The notes under the pieces are model-generated. The model made no database searches and was not told where the DNA came from. It saw nothing but the letters and a program-made list of their open reading frames with translations. From positions 1 to 25,610 of the forward strand of contig UQVK01000051.1 of assembly GCA_900544445.1 (NCBI GenBank): DNA of 25,610 nucleotides, in the 5' to 3' direction. The stretch comes from an uncultured Lachnospiraceae bacterium. Its GTDB lineage: Bacteria > Bacillota > Clostridia > Lachnospirales > Lachnospiraceae. The position numbers and the translations under genes are program-made. This document shows, piece by piece, positions 14,634 through 22,390 of this stretch; within the stretch, counting starts at the first letter, position 1, and the number at the start of each line of letters is the position of its first letter.

Positions 14634-14683
14634 TCCTGATATCCGGAAAAAACAGGTAGAAACGTTTCGGAACGGAGGTAAAT

Positions 14684-15544
14684 ATGGAAATCAATATTCA
14701 AAATGTCAGTGAGACATATCCCAATGGAAAGCAGGCGCTGAAAAATTTCAGCCTTGACCTGCGCTCCCCCAGTCTGGTCGGCCTGCTCGGGCCAAACGGC
14801 GCGGGTAAATCCACTCTGATGAAGCTGCTGGTGGCGGCGCTTCTGCCCACAGAAGGCAGTATTTTGGTGGATGGACGGCCCCTTGCGAAAAGAGAACGGC
14901 AGCTGAAGGCCGGTCTGGGCTATCTGCCTCAGGACTTTGGGCTGTTTGACGAGCTGACCGTGGCACAGTTTCTGGATTATATGGCTGCCCTCAAGGGACT
15001 GCGCAAACCCAAAGAGGAAATCCATGAGGTGATCCGTCAGGTCAATCTGACGGAAAAGGCAAAAGCAAAAATCCGCACTCTTTCCGGCGGTCAGCGTCAG
15101 CGGGTTGGCATCGCCCAGGCACTGCTGGGAAATCCACCGTTTCTGATCTTCGACGAGCCCACGGTAGGGCTGGACCCGGAAGAGCGCATCCATTTCCGCA
15201 ACCTGTTTTCCCACATGGCTCAAGACCGGCTGGTGCTGCTCTCCACCCATATCATTGAGGATGTGCAGTCCGTGTGCGGTCAGATCGTAGTCATCAACCA
15301 CGGACAGATTCTGTTCGCCGGAACGCCGGAGCAGCTCATCCGTCTGGCAGATGGCCATGTGGGCGTATTCTGGGAAAAGGACGCCGTTTGGGAGCAGGGG
15401 CTTCATATCACCGCGCGGGTCAACACCGGTCAGGGGATTCGCTGCCGGGCGGTTGGGGATTTCCTTCCGTATTATGTCCGGGCGGAGGAACCGTCGCTGG
15501 AGGACGCTTACCTTTATCTGATTTCAAGGGAGGCGGCACAATGA
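14684..15544 (+). CDS. ABC transporter ATP-binding protein
   Basis: The 286-residue ATPase has Walker A GPNGAGKST at residues 36-44, the signature LSGGQRQR from residue 133, and Walker B FLIFDEP at 153-159, followed by VGLDPEE and a switch histidine in LLSTHIIEDV. It would power the membrane proteins encoded next. ATG 14684 has GGAGG five bases upstream. Its stop overlaps the next start as ATGA (15541-15544), so the ATPase and the permease-peptidase are translationally coupled. The ~60-residue C-terminal extension after the core resembles the regulatory tails of ABC-2-type exporters. Confidence 0.92.
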   Translation: MEINIQNVSETYPNGKQALKNFSLDLRSPSLVGLLGPNGAGKSTLMKLLVAALLPTEGSILVDGRPLAKRERQLKAGLGYLPQDFGLFDELTVAQFLDYMAALKGLRKPKEEIHEVIRQVNLTEKAKAKIRTLSGGQRQRVGIAQALLGNPPFLIFDEPTVGLDPEERIHFRNLFSHMAQDRLVLLSTHIIEDVQSVCGQIVVINHGQILFAGTPEQLIRLADGHVGVFWEKDAVWEQGLHITARVNTGQGIRCRAVGDFLPYYVRAEEPSLEDAYLYLISREAAQ

Positions 15545-17727
15545 AAAAACTTCTCTTTTTCTCGGAGCTGGGACGGCTTCTGAAAAGCCGCCTGACCTGG
15601 CTCGTCATGCTTCTTGTGCTGGTTTCCCCCGTGGCGGGACTCGTCTGGTACAAACCGGCTTCTGCGGAAACCATGCTTTCCATGTATCTGGCCAATCCGG
15701 CCCTCGCCGGCGGAGCAGCGGGCGGAATTCTGTTCGGTCTGCTTACGCTGTATGAGCTGGACCGGACCGGGCGCAGCCGGGTGGATGTCCTTGTGGATGC
15801 GGCTGTTTCCCCGCTGACCATGGCGTTTCTGCGTCTTCTGTCTCTGCTTGCCGTATCGGTGCTGATGCTGGCTCTTACCATGCTGGTGTGGCTCCCCATC
15901 TGCCGGGGACTGATTGGCGCGGTCTTTGATATGGGAGACTATGTGCCTGCCTGGCTTTTGTTCATGGGACTTGCCCTTCCTCTGGGAATATTGGCCGTAT
16001 CTTCCGCCTGGCAGTTTACGGGGCGGACGGATCTGTCCCTGGTGCTGTTTGCAGCCTTTGCCGGACTCAGCCTGACCGTCTGGGCGGACAACTGGCAGCT
16101 CTGCTGGCTCAATCCCTGCGTATGGGCGCTGTCGGATGATTTTTCCAATGTCCGTATTTTCCGCTCGGCGGCCTGGATGCGTCTGACCTGGCTCGGCCTG
16201 CTGGCCGGGATATGGACCCTGTCCTGGCTCTGCATCCGGCAGTACCGGAAAGGCCTGCTGGGTTCGCTGGCCCGCAGCGTCCGGCACGTCTGGCGTCCGG
16301 CCCTGGCGCTGCTGCTTCTGGCCGGTTCCTGCACGGCCTGGGCCGCCCAGCCCATGGTGGATCACAGCAATCCGGACCAGACGGTGATGTCCTTTTATGA
16401 GATTCCCTATGCGGAGGATCTGGTCTGTACCGGGCGCTCCGTTCAGGTGTATACGGACACCGCTTCGGGCACCGTTTCCGGAAGCGCTTCCTACCACTTC
16501 CGAAACACTTCCGGTCAGGAGCAGACGGCCGCCTTCGGCGTTAACCCCGGTTATACCATCTCTTCCGTTCAGGCGGACGGCGTGGACGTGCCTTTCTCCG
16601 TGAGCGACTATCAGGAATACAATGAGGCCATGCTGGAGGTTACGATTCCCGCCGGGGAACAGATGGAGCTGACGATCGAGTACGGCGGATTCCCCAGAGA
16701 AAGCCGGAGTATGGCAACCATGCAGGGCGGCGACGAGGTCAGTGAGGAATATCTGTGCCTGGAAAACGCGGAGCTGGCTCCCCGGCTGATGAATGTTCTG
16801 CCGGGGGAAAACGGATATCCTGCTTCCGTTGAAATCACCCTGCCCGCCTCCATGACCGTGATTCCCTTCGGAACAGGCGAAGCGGAAAGGGTGAAGGAGA
16901 ACGAAGACGGTACCATTACCTGGCGGTATGAAACCAATGGAACGGGCGGAATTTTATATGCGGGCGATTATGTGAGGGAGGAAATTGAGGCCGGAGGCAT
17001 CACCATAGAATTTTACTACGGCAGAAAGCATCAGGCCGTCATGGAAGCCGCAGGGGCGGTGGACGCTGTCAGGGAGGTGGTGGACTATTGTACCGGACAT
17101 TACGGCGCCCTGTCCTTTTCTGACGGGAACACCCTCAAGCTCATTCAGAGCCGCGTTTCCGGCGGCGGATATGCCGCGAACGGAGCCAGTCTGCTGGATG
17201 AGGCGGATTTTACTGCCCAAAATCTGAGCGATGCGGGCAAGGGAGCCGCTTCCGGCGAGGTCATGATCCATGAGCTGGTCCATCAGTGGTGGGGGCTTGG
17301 AAATATGTTTGATTCTTCCGATGAGACGGATGGCTGGTCCGCGGAAGGGCTGACCGTTTACACCACTTACCGCATTGTCAGACAGCTGTATGGAGAGGAG
17401 TACGCGCTGGAACATTATGTGAACCAGTGGCAGAAGGCGGTGGACGACTACAATCTGAATTTTTATGTCCGCTGCCCGGAATACCTGGAGATGCTGCCCG
17501 AAGAAAAACGGCTGGAGATCACCAACAGTCTGAGCTATGTGCGGCAATACTGCGAGATGCCGCTGAAAATTCTGAAAGCCGAACAGCTGGTCGGCGGCGA
17601 GGAGGCCATGGACCGGATCCTGAACGGCCTGTTTAACCGGGAACTGGACCCTGCGTACCCTTATCTGACTTATCAGGAATTTTTAGATGCCTGCGGGCTG
17701 ACGGAGGAGGAATTGAACCTTGCGTAA
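15541..17727 (+). CDS. ABC-2-type permease fused to an M1-like zinc metallopeptidase
   Basis: This 728-residue two-part protein has, at residues 1-270, about seven hydrophobic segments, for example LTWLVMLLVLVSPVAGLVWY at 18-37 and a last one near 250-270. A large domain predicted to be outside the membrane follows. It contains a beta-rich region (SVQVYTDTASGTVSGSASYHF) like the M1 N-terminal domain, then a peptidase region with HELVHQWW (H577, E578, H581) and a downstream WSAEG (E602). The second Glu lies 20 residues after the last His, against 18 in classical M1 enzymes. GGGYAANGAS stands where M1 enzymes have GAMEN. The start is ATG 15541 with GGGAGG seven bases upstream; a longer open frame to 15274 only overlaps the ATPase gene. 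It could export and trim, or destroy, a peptide. Confidence 0.85.
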   Translation: MKKLLFFSELGRLLKSRLTWLVMLLVLVSPVAGLVWYKPASAETMLSMYLANPALAGGAAGGILFGLLTLYELDRTGRSRVDVLVDAAVSPLTMAFLRLLSLLAVSVLMLALTMLVWLPICRGLIGAVFDMGDYVPAWLLFMGLALPLGILAVSSAWQFTGRTDLSLVLFAAFAGLSLTVWADNWQLCWLNPCVWALSDDFSNVRIFRSAAWMRLTWLGLLAGIWTLSWLCIRQYRKGLLGSLARSVRHVWRPALALLLLAGSCTAWAAQPMVDHSNPDQTVMSFYEIPYAEDLVCTGRSVQVYTDTASGTVSGSASYHFRNTSGQEQTAAFGVNPGYTISSVQADGVDVPFSVSDYQEYNEAMLEVTIPAGEQMELTIEYGGFPRESRSMATMQGGDEVSEEYLCLENAELAPRLMNVLPGENGYPASVEITLPASMTVIPFGTGEAERVKENEDGTITWRYETNGTGGILYAGDYVREEIEAGGITIEFYYGRKHQAVMEAAGAVDAVREVVDYCTGHYGALSFSDGNTLKLIQSRVSGGGYAANGASLLDEADFTAQNLSDAGKGAASGEVMIHELVHQWWGLGNMFDSSDETDGWSAEGLTVYTTYRIVRQLYGEEYALEHYVNQWQKAVDDYNLNFYVRCPEYLEMLPEEKRLEITNSLSYVRQYCEMPLKILKAEQLVGGEEAMDRILNGLFNRELDPAYPYLTYQEFLDACGLTEEELNLA

Positions 17728-18436
17728 AATATTTTTGTATGAATGCAAACGACTGCTCTGGAACAAATTCTTTTTTGGGATTCTGCTGATCCTGCTTCTT
17801 TTTGGATGGCAGGTGCTGGATCAGGTGACCATTCTGGGAGTGGCCCATACCGCTCCCTTCTCTCCCTGGAGCTTCGGGGATTACCTGAGCAGGATGTTTC
17901 CCCTTTTATGGATCGGCGCTCTGTTTTTTCTGACCTTTTTCACCTCAGAAAAGGCGCGGCGGGTAACGGTTCTCACGGACGCTGCGCCTGTGCCGCCCCG
18001 GCGCTATGGTATGATCCGGTGCGCCGCGGCGCTTTCGGGAACCGGGCTTCTGGCGCTTGCCTGCCTTGCGGAGGCGGCGGTCTTCTATGCCTGGTATTTT
18101 GGCTGGCATAGCTGGGAAGAACTGCTGCTCCCCGCCCTGACCGTTCTGCTTCCCTCTCTGGTCTTCGCCCTTGGAAGCGGATGGCTGCTGGGGCAGGTCA
18201 GTCCAAAGCTGGTCTACGTGTGGATGGCGCTGCCCTTTCTTTGCATGGCGCTTCCTCTGCCGGAGCCTCTGGGAATCCTAAACGGCAGCTTCTTCGCCAC
18301 CTGGCCGCTTACGCTGGGAACGATGGATCCGGCGTTTTCCATGCCGGTGTCTGTCATTGCGGTTCAGTGTCTGCTCTTTTTCGCTGGGGTTGTTTTGCTG
18401 GCGCTGCGGCCTGCGGGAAAGGAAAGAATGAAGTAG
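17720..18436 (+). CDS. ABC transporter membrane subunit
   Basis: The 238-residue very hydrophobic protein has about six membrane segments, including FFFGILLILLLFGWQVLDQV near the start and VSVIAVQCLLFFAGVVLLAL at the end. It has no cytoplasmic domain of note and is probably the second permease of the transporter, pairing with the peptidase-fused one. The start is TTG 17720, with GGAGGAGG about nine bases upstream, and the gene overlaps the previous one by 8 nt. The TTG is the only start consistent with that SD site. It is last gene of the five-gene operon, and a weak hairpin follows. Confidence 0.8.
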   Translation: MRKIFLYECKRLLWNKFFFGILLILLLFGWQVLDQVTILGVAHTAPFSPWSFGDYLSRMFPLLWIGALFFLTFFTSEKARRVTVLTDAAPVPPRRYGMIRCAAALSGTGLLALACLAEAAVFYAWYFGWHSWEELLLPALTVLLPSLVFALGSGWLLGQVSPKLVYVWMALPFLCMALPLPEPLGILNGSFFATWPLTLGTMDPAFSMPVSVIAVQCLLFFAGVVLLALRPAGKERMK

Positions 18437-18450
18437 CTTTCCCGTATGTC

Positions 18451-18470
18451 CGACAAAAAGTGTCGTTTTA
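18451..18470 (+). terminator. weak terminator after the ABC operon
   Basis: CGACA-aaaag-TGTCG (18451-18465) is followed by TTTTA. The stem has only five pairs, so termination may be partial. It lies 14 nt after the last permease stop. Confidence 0.4.
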
Positions 18471-18500
18471 TGTTAACGAATGTTTACGGGGAGCAATATG

Positions 18501-18549
18501 GGTGCAGAGAGAAATGGCAAATCAAAAGCTGGTCGATTTTCTCTGCACC
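18501..18549. repeat. 10-bp inverted repeat at the edge of an A+T-rich segment
   Basis: GGTGCAGAGA (18501-18510) and TCTCTGCACC (18540-18549) form a perfect 10-bp stem with a 29-nt loop. It lies between the ABC operon and the A+T-rich GNAT gene. A 47-codon frame starting at 18499 runs through it and into the antisense of the GNAT gene; it has no recognisable product. Confidence 0.5.
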
Positions 18550-18596
18550 AACTATTACAAGAATGTAATTTCAATTCCATAGTTAAAGATACCACA

Positions 18597-19160
18597 TCAC
18601 AAACTCACGTTTACTTTCAAATTTGCAATATAGTAAAATGAATCTTCATGATTTCTGAATATTTGGTTACCTAAATATTGCATTCCTATTTTCTCTAATA
18701 CTCTTCTGGATGCTATATTCTCTGGTAGTGCCATTCCATAAATACCTTTGATATCTGTAGCAGCAAATGACTCCTTAATAATTTGCCTTCCGAGTTCTGT
18801 AGCATATCCTTTGTTCCAATATGGTACACCTATTTTGATTTCAATTTCAGGTTCCTCTTTTTTATAAGGATTTAATCCACATAATCCTATCAATTGATTT
18901 GAGAATTTCTCTATTACAGCGCCATGAAAACAATCCAGTGTTTTAAAATCTTTATCTATCATGAACTGGATGTATTCTTCTGTTCGTCCCTTATCCCACG
19001 GATTGTCTTTGTCTTTTGTGTATGTATGGACTCTAACATCGCACATAATTTTGAATAATTCTTGAATATCATTTAATATGTACTGGCGAACGACTAAACG
19101 ATTCGTTTCAAAATATAAGTATTTGTGTAAATCTTGTGTAGGAGTAAATTTTGTTATCAT
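18597..19160 (-). CDS. GNAT acetyltransferase, RimJ/RimL-like
   Basis: The 187-residue protein has FETNRLVVRQYILNDIQELFKIM at the start, then IEIKIGVPYWNKGYATELGRQIIKESF (acetyl-CoA motif) and IASRRVLEKIGMQYLG, typical of the RimJ/RimL-type GNATs that acetylate protein N-termini or small amines. The substrate is unknown. ATG 19160 has GGGGA about six bases upstream. The gene is visibly richer in A and T, and in A/T-ending codons, than its neighbours, which points to recent acquisition. It is convergent with the ABC operon and not obviously in an operon. Confidence 0.8.
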   Translation of the reverse strand: MITKFTPTQDLHKYLYFETNRLVVRQYILNDIQELFKIMCDVRVHTYTKDKDNPWDKGRTEEYIQFMIDKDFKTLDCFHGAVIEKFSNQLIGLCGLNPYKKEEPEIEIKIGVPYWNKGYATELGRQIIKESFAATDIKGIYGMALPENIASRRVLEKIGMQYLGNQIFRNHEDSFYYIANLKVNVSL

Positions 19161-19248
19161 TTTTGGTCCCCGCAAGGAGCATTCTATTCTCTGGTCCACG
19201 ACCCGGACATCGGGTAGAATTACTGTCGATTTCATCAGTAGAATATTT

Positions 19249-19854
19249 TCACGGCTCCCGAATCAAATCATACAAAAATGTCTGTTCATCAAATCTTCTT
19301 TTCCCTGCCAGAGTCATACCAAGATGGCAGTACCTTTCCATTTTTTCCTGTGCGTCCGTATCAAGAATACAGGGCATTCCCATCTCCTCTGCCATGGAAA
19401 ATGCGGTTTCTATGGCTTTTCGCATATAGCCCTGCCCTTGATAGCGTTTCCTGACGCACAGCATTTCCACCTTCAGAAATGTCCGCCGCTCCCCTTTCAG
19501 CTTTTCCTCCAGAGAAAGGCCTTCTCTGTTCAGCTGTTTCATCAGCCGGAAAGCGCCCCTGAAACCGAGAATGCGGATAACGCTGCAAAGAAAGCTCAGC
19601 ATCGTCATGGCCGGAACACGCTGGTCAGAGGTCCTGACGGCGATGAAAGCCTCCCTTCCTTCGCCCACCGGGTAAATCCATCCGGCCTTTAGCGCTGCCC
19701 GTATAAAGGCATTGATATACCTGGCTGTTTTTCCTCTGCCGCCAAGGATGTCTTTCAGGCCTCGTTCCCCGGTTTTGTAGGGATAATCGGTAAAGGCTTC
19801 CGTGATCTCTGCAATTTCTTCTGCTGTCATATCATGAATCGGTTTCCTATCCAT
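19249..19854 (-). CDS. GNAT-like N-acetyltransferase
   Basis: The 201-residue protein (MDRKPIHDMTAEEIAEITEAF) has a helical N-terminal half and a GNAT core at about residues 120-200: FLKVEMLCVRKRYQGQGYMRKAIETAFSMAEEMGMPCILDTD, then MERYCHLGM. QGQGYMRK is the acetyl-CoA-binding loop. The acceptor is unknown. ATG 19854 is chosen because it begins 17 nt after the upstream HAD gene stop; the longer frame to 19899 overlaps that gene. The SD (AGGA, about 13 bases away) is poor, so translation may depend on coupling. Confidence 0.7.
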   Translation of the reverse strand: MDRKPIHDMTAEEIAEITEAFTDYPYKTGERGLKDILGGRGKTARYINAFIRAALKAGWIYPVGEGREAFIAVRTSDQRVPAMTMLSFLCSVIRILGFRGAFRLMKQLNREGLSLEEKLKGERRTFLKVEMLCVRKRYQGQGYMRKAIETAFSMAEEMGMPCILDTDAQEKMERYCHLGMTLAGKRRFDEQTFLYDLIREP

Positions 19855-19871
19855 AGTAATTCTTATTCCTG

Positions 19872-20855
19872 TTACTTTATGTATTTCAGAATATCCCAAA
19901 GGCTGTCTGCCTCAAGAGAAACAGACGCGGCCGCTTTTGCCTGCTCAGATGCATTTAAAGCGATAGAAGCCCCACAGCATTGAAACAACGGAATATCCGT
20001 TGCTCCATCACCTACTGCAACGCAAGAATTGAGATCAATAGAATTTTTTTCACAGAAATCAGCCAGACAGTTCATCTTATTTTCTGCACGTATATATTCC
20101 AGAATCTTTCCAGTGAATATGCCATCTTTTACTTCGTAATCGCTTCCATAATAGCCGTCAAATCCATAGATCTCGGAAACCGCTTTTGCTACCTGAATCG
20201 GTCCGACCGTAATCAATAGACACTTTATATTCCATTTATGCAAAAAGCGGATAGTTTCAGGAATGTGCTCCAGAGGCCTGGCAATTTGCAGAAAGCGTTT
20301 CTTTATTTCTGCTTCAGGCAGGCCCCAAAACAGTTCTGCTCTGAGGTGGTCTGCAGCTTCATAATCAAGCTCTCCGTTTTCTTCCTGTTCCTGAATGACG
20401 GCATGCTCCTTTTCTCTGTCATTTAGAATGCATGGAAGCATGACGGAATGAATTCCTCTGATTAATGTGTCGTCCAGATCAAAACTGATAAGCTTTGTTT
20501 TGACGTCTCTGGAATATGTCACATAGGTGTATGGAATATCTCCGCCAAACTCTGCGACGATTTCTTTTTTATAATCCTTTTCATCAAAAGCAGGGAAATA
20601 AGTATCGCCATCAAAAAAATCGTCGATTTCTGTAATATACAGCCTGTCCGCAATTGGAAGCGCTTCTTCATAAAGCCCTGCTCCACCGGAAACAAATATA
20701 TCGCGGTCGCCCGCAAGCCGGATTGCTTCAAACAGGGAACGTGCAGTATAACAGTTTTCACCTGTAAAGTCCTTCGTGGAGGAAACCACGATGGTGATAC
20801 GCCCTGGCAGGGGTCTGCCGATTTCCTCATAAGAACGTCTGCCCATGATTACCAC
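19872..20855 (-). CDS. dihydrofolate reductase - HAD phosphatase fusion, open part
   Basis: The open frame encodes about 327 residues. Residues 1-115 are the C-terminal two thirds of a bacterial dihydrofolate reductase (VIMGRRSYEEIGRPLPGR, DIFVSGGAGLYEEAL, TEIDDFFDGDTYFP, YTYVTYSRD). After almost no linker comes a HAD phosphatase of the SerB-like type: nucleophile DLDDT (D126, D128), CLLITVGP as motif II and VAVGDGATDIPLF as motif IV. The phosphatase half looks intact. The true DHFR start is at 20969, but codon 4 is TGA (see the next entry). This stretch could be reached only by readthrough or by restart at GTG 20855 or ATG 20846, neither of which has an evident SD site. A DHFR made that way would lack its substrate-binding N-terminus. 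Confidence 0.65.
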   Translation of the reverse strand: MVIMGRRSYEEIGRPLPGRITIVVSSTKDFTGENCYTARSLFEAIRLAGDRDIFVSGGAGLYEEALPIADRLYITEIDDFFDGDTYFPAFDEKDYKKEIVAEFGGDIPYTYVTYSRDVKTKLISFDLDDTLIRGIHSVMLPCILNDREKEHAVIQEQEENGELDYEAADHLRAELFWGLPEAEIKKRFLQIARPLEHIPETIRFLHKWNIKCLLITVGPIQVAKAVSEIYGFDGYYGSDYEVKDGIFTGKILEYIRAENKMNCLADFCEKNSIDLNSCVAVGDGATDIPLFQCCGASIALNASEQAKAAASVSLEADSLWDILKYIK

Positions 20856-20969
20856 ATTTCCGGTGGTAAGTTCTTTGAAGCGCTTTTGCTCTCCTTTTAT
20901 CTTCCATGGAATACGTCCTTCTTTTCCGATTACCCGGTTTTTGGATAAAGATGCAATTCATGCGATCAT
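20856..20969 (-). pseudogene. 5' end of the DHFR-HAD gene, interrupted by TGA at codon 4
   Basis: On the minus strand, ATG 20969 has an AAAGGGTGA site at good spacing. It reads MIA, then TGA (20958-20960), then IASLSKNRVIGKEGRIPWKIK and EQKRFKELTTGN in the same frame, running directly into the open frame at 20855. This is an unmistakable DHFR N-terminus (NRVIG, IPWK). A single base change at the TGA would restore a 365-residue fusion protein. It therefore looks like a very recent nonsense mutation, a sequencing error, or recoding. Confidence 0.75.
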
Positions 20970-21010
20970 GTTATCATTCACCCTTTGTCTGGTTGTTTGT
21001 CATATGGGAA

Positions 21011-22216
21011 TCAAACAACTGCTTCAATCAGAAGCTTATTTCCAACGGTAATTTCCTTCAAACCGATCTGCTTTGTTTTGTTAAAATTAAAGCTGAGCAT
21101 ATATTCCTGAGACAGGAACAGATTGTACAGGATTGATTCAAAAATACGGTTGGCAACGACGGCATTACCATTGTTATTTTTGACAAAACCAAACATTTCA
21201 GCCGTATCGATATACTGGTTGAGCGGGTTATAAGGGATCGTCTTTCCGGTAAACAGAAGCTCGTAAAGTACGGTTCGAAGCTGTGGATAGTCGGTCAGCT
21301 TATTCACCAATGATTCAAAAAGAGTATTCCGCTCTGTGAGGAGCTGCTTCTCGGCTTCCAGATAACCGGCCTTTGTCCAGGCACCGGTTTTATCCGGAAA
21401 TTCCTTTGTGCCGGAAACCCTTTCATCGATCAGCTTACATAACCGGGATACCAGATAAGGATATCCGGAAGTAGAGGCATACAGCAATTCAGACATAAGC
21501 GAAATGTCCATTCCTGTATGGTGATCGTCTTCGTATTCCTGCAACATTCCGGCAATTTCAGAAACAGAAAAGCTCATATCAACAAGAAAATCAGCCGCTA
21601 TATTCCAGGGGCTGTTCGTTCTGTGTTCTTCATCCGGACGGATTTTTCGCCTGATATTTTTTACATCATATACTCCGGCCAGAATAACGGACTGAAAGGT
21701 TGTCGTCCGATCTCGTTTCAGATAATAAGCACGGAGCTGAGAAAGAAAATCAAGAAATACCTGATTGTTTGTCGCAGAATCAACCTCATCAATAATCAAT
21801 ACGATTTTCCGTTCTGAGAGCTCGCACCACTGGATCAGCGTTTTAAATAAAATGGACAGGGTGATTGCCGGATCGGGCTCCTCAGAAAATCTTTCCAGAT
21901 TTTCTCTGACAGAATCGGGAATATGATCGGAGGCTTCCAGAAGCTCTCTGGAAAAGGCGGCAGCAAAATATGACTCACTTTTAAAGTCCTCAAAACTGAG
22001 CGTTTGAAAATCCAGACTCAGAACCTCATAATCATTCCGAAGAAAATCGACAAGGCCGTGAATCAGAGTGGTTTTACCATACTGTCTTGCCCGGTTTATG
22101 GAAAAATATTGTCCGTCATCTATCATTTGTTTTACTTCATACAGACGTGCGGAAAGATTAATCATATAATGTCGTCCGGGATCACAACAACCGTTTGTAT
22201 TGAAATATTTGCTCAT
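21011..22216 (-). CDS. AAA-type ATPase of the MSKYFNTNG family with internal C-terminal deletion
   Basis: The 401-residue protein starts MSKYFNTNGCCDPGRHYMINL, the standard opening of a family common in gut Clostridia and Bacteroidetes (AAA-ATPase_like/DUF1703-type). The P-loop is the family variant NRARQYGKTT (41-50), and Walker B is KIVLIIDEVD (D143, E144). Family members are about 510-520 residues long and carry a PD-(D/E)XK nuclease-like domain with a motif such as VIELKIW. Here the ATPase part (to about residue 370, LYNLFLSQE) joins directly to the family's last 30 residues (YMLSFNFNKTKQIGLKEITVGN). About 110 residues, including the nuclease motif, seem to be missing in frame. The native function is unknown. 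ATG 22216 has an AAGGAAG site about ten bases upstream. Confidence 0.8.
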   Translation of the reverse strand: MSKYFNTNGCCDPGRHYMINLSARLYEVKQMIDDGQYFSINRARQYGKTTLIHGLVDFLRNDYEVLSLDFQTLSFEDFKSESYFAAAFSRELLEASDHIPDSVRENLERFSEEPDPAITLSILFKTLIQWCELSERKIVLIIDEVDSATNNQVFLDFLSQLRAYYLKRDRTTTFQSVILAGVYDVKNIRRKIRPDEEHRTNSPWNIAADFLVDMSFSVSEIAGMLQEYEDDHHTGMDISLMSELLYASTSGYPYLVSRLCKLIDERVSGTKEFPDKTGAWTKAGYLEAEKQLLTERNTLFESLVNKLTDYPQLRTVLYELLFTGKTIPYNPLNQYIDTAEMFGFVKNNNGNAVVANRIFESILYNLFLSQEYMLSFNFNKTKQIGLKEITVGNKLLIEAVV

Positions 22217-22263
22217 ACTTTTAGACTTCCTTCCAGAAAAACCACATTTCCTGCTTCACCGTC

Positions 22264-22272
22264 AGTATAGCA
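22264..22272 (-). promoter_or_regulatory. extended -10 promoter for the ATPase gene
   Basis: On the minus strand, TGCTATACT (22264-22272) is an extended -10 element about 48 nt before ATG 22216, with no consensus -35. The same nine bases form the promoter of the response regulator operon at 12192. Confidence 0.45.
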
Positions 22273-22390
22273 TGGATACCTGGAAAAGGCGAGAAGAGGT
22301 TTTAAAGAAGAGAATCCTTTTCGATAACGCAGTAATTTTACGAGATAGTGTGTGCGAAGAAGATTGACCAAACTAGTCAGGCATATAGAA

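Noticed and set aside
15274..15540. Upstream extension of the permease-peptidase frame
   Set aside because: It lies wholly within the ABC ATPase gene; ATG 15541 has a good SD site and an ATGA overlap.
18499..18642. 47-codon plus-strand frame starting MGAERNGKSK
   Set aside because: A GGGGAG lies close upstream, but the frame runs into antisense of the GNAT gene and resembles nothing known; its first part is the inverted repeat.
20958..20960. TGA in the DHFR gene as a selenocysteine codon
   Set aside because: No stem-loop of SECIS type follows the TGA, and DHFR has no catalytic residue at codon 4. Nonsense mutation or error is simpler.
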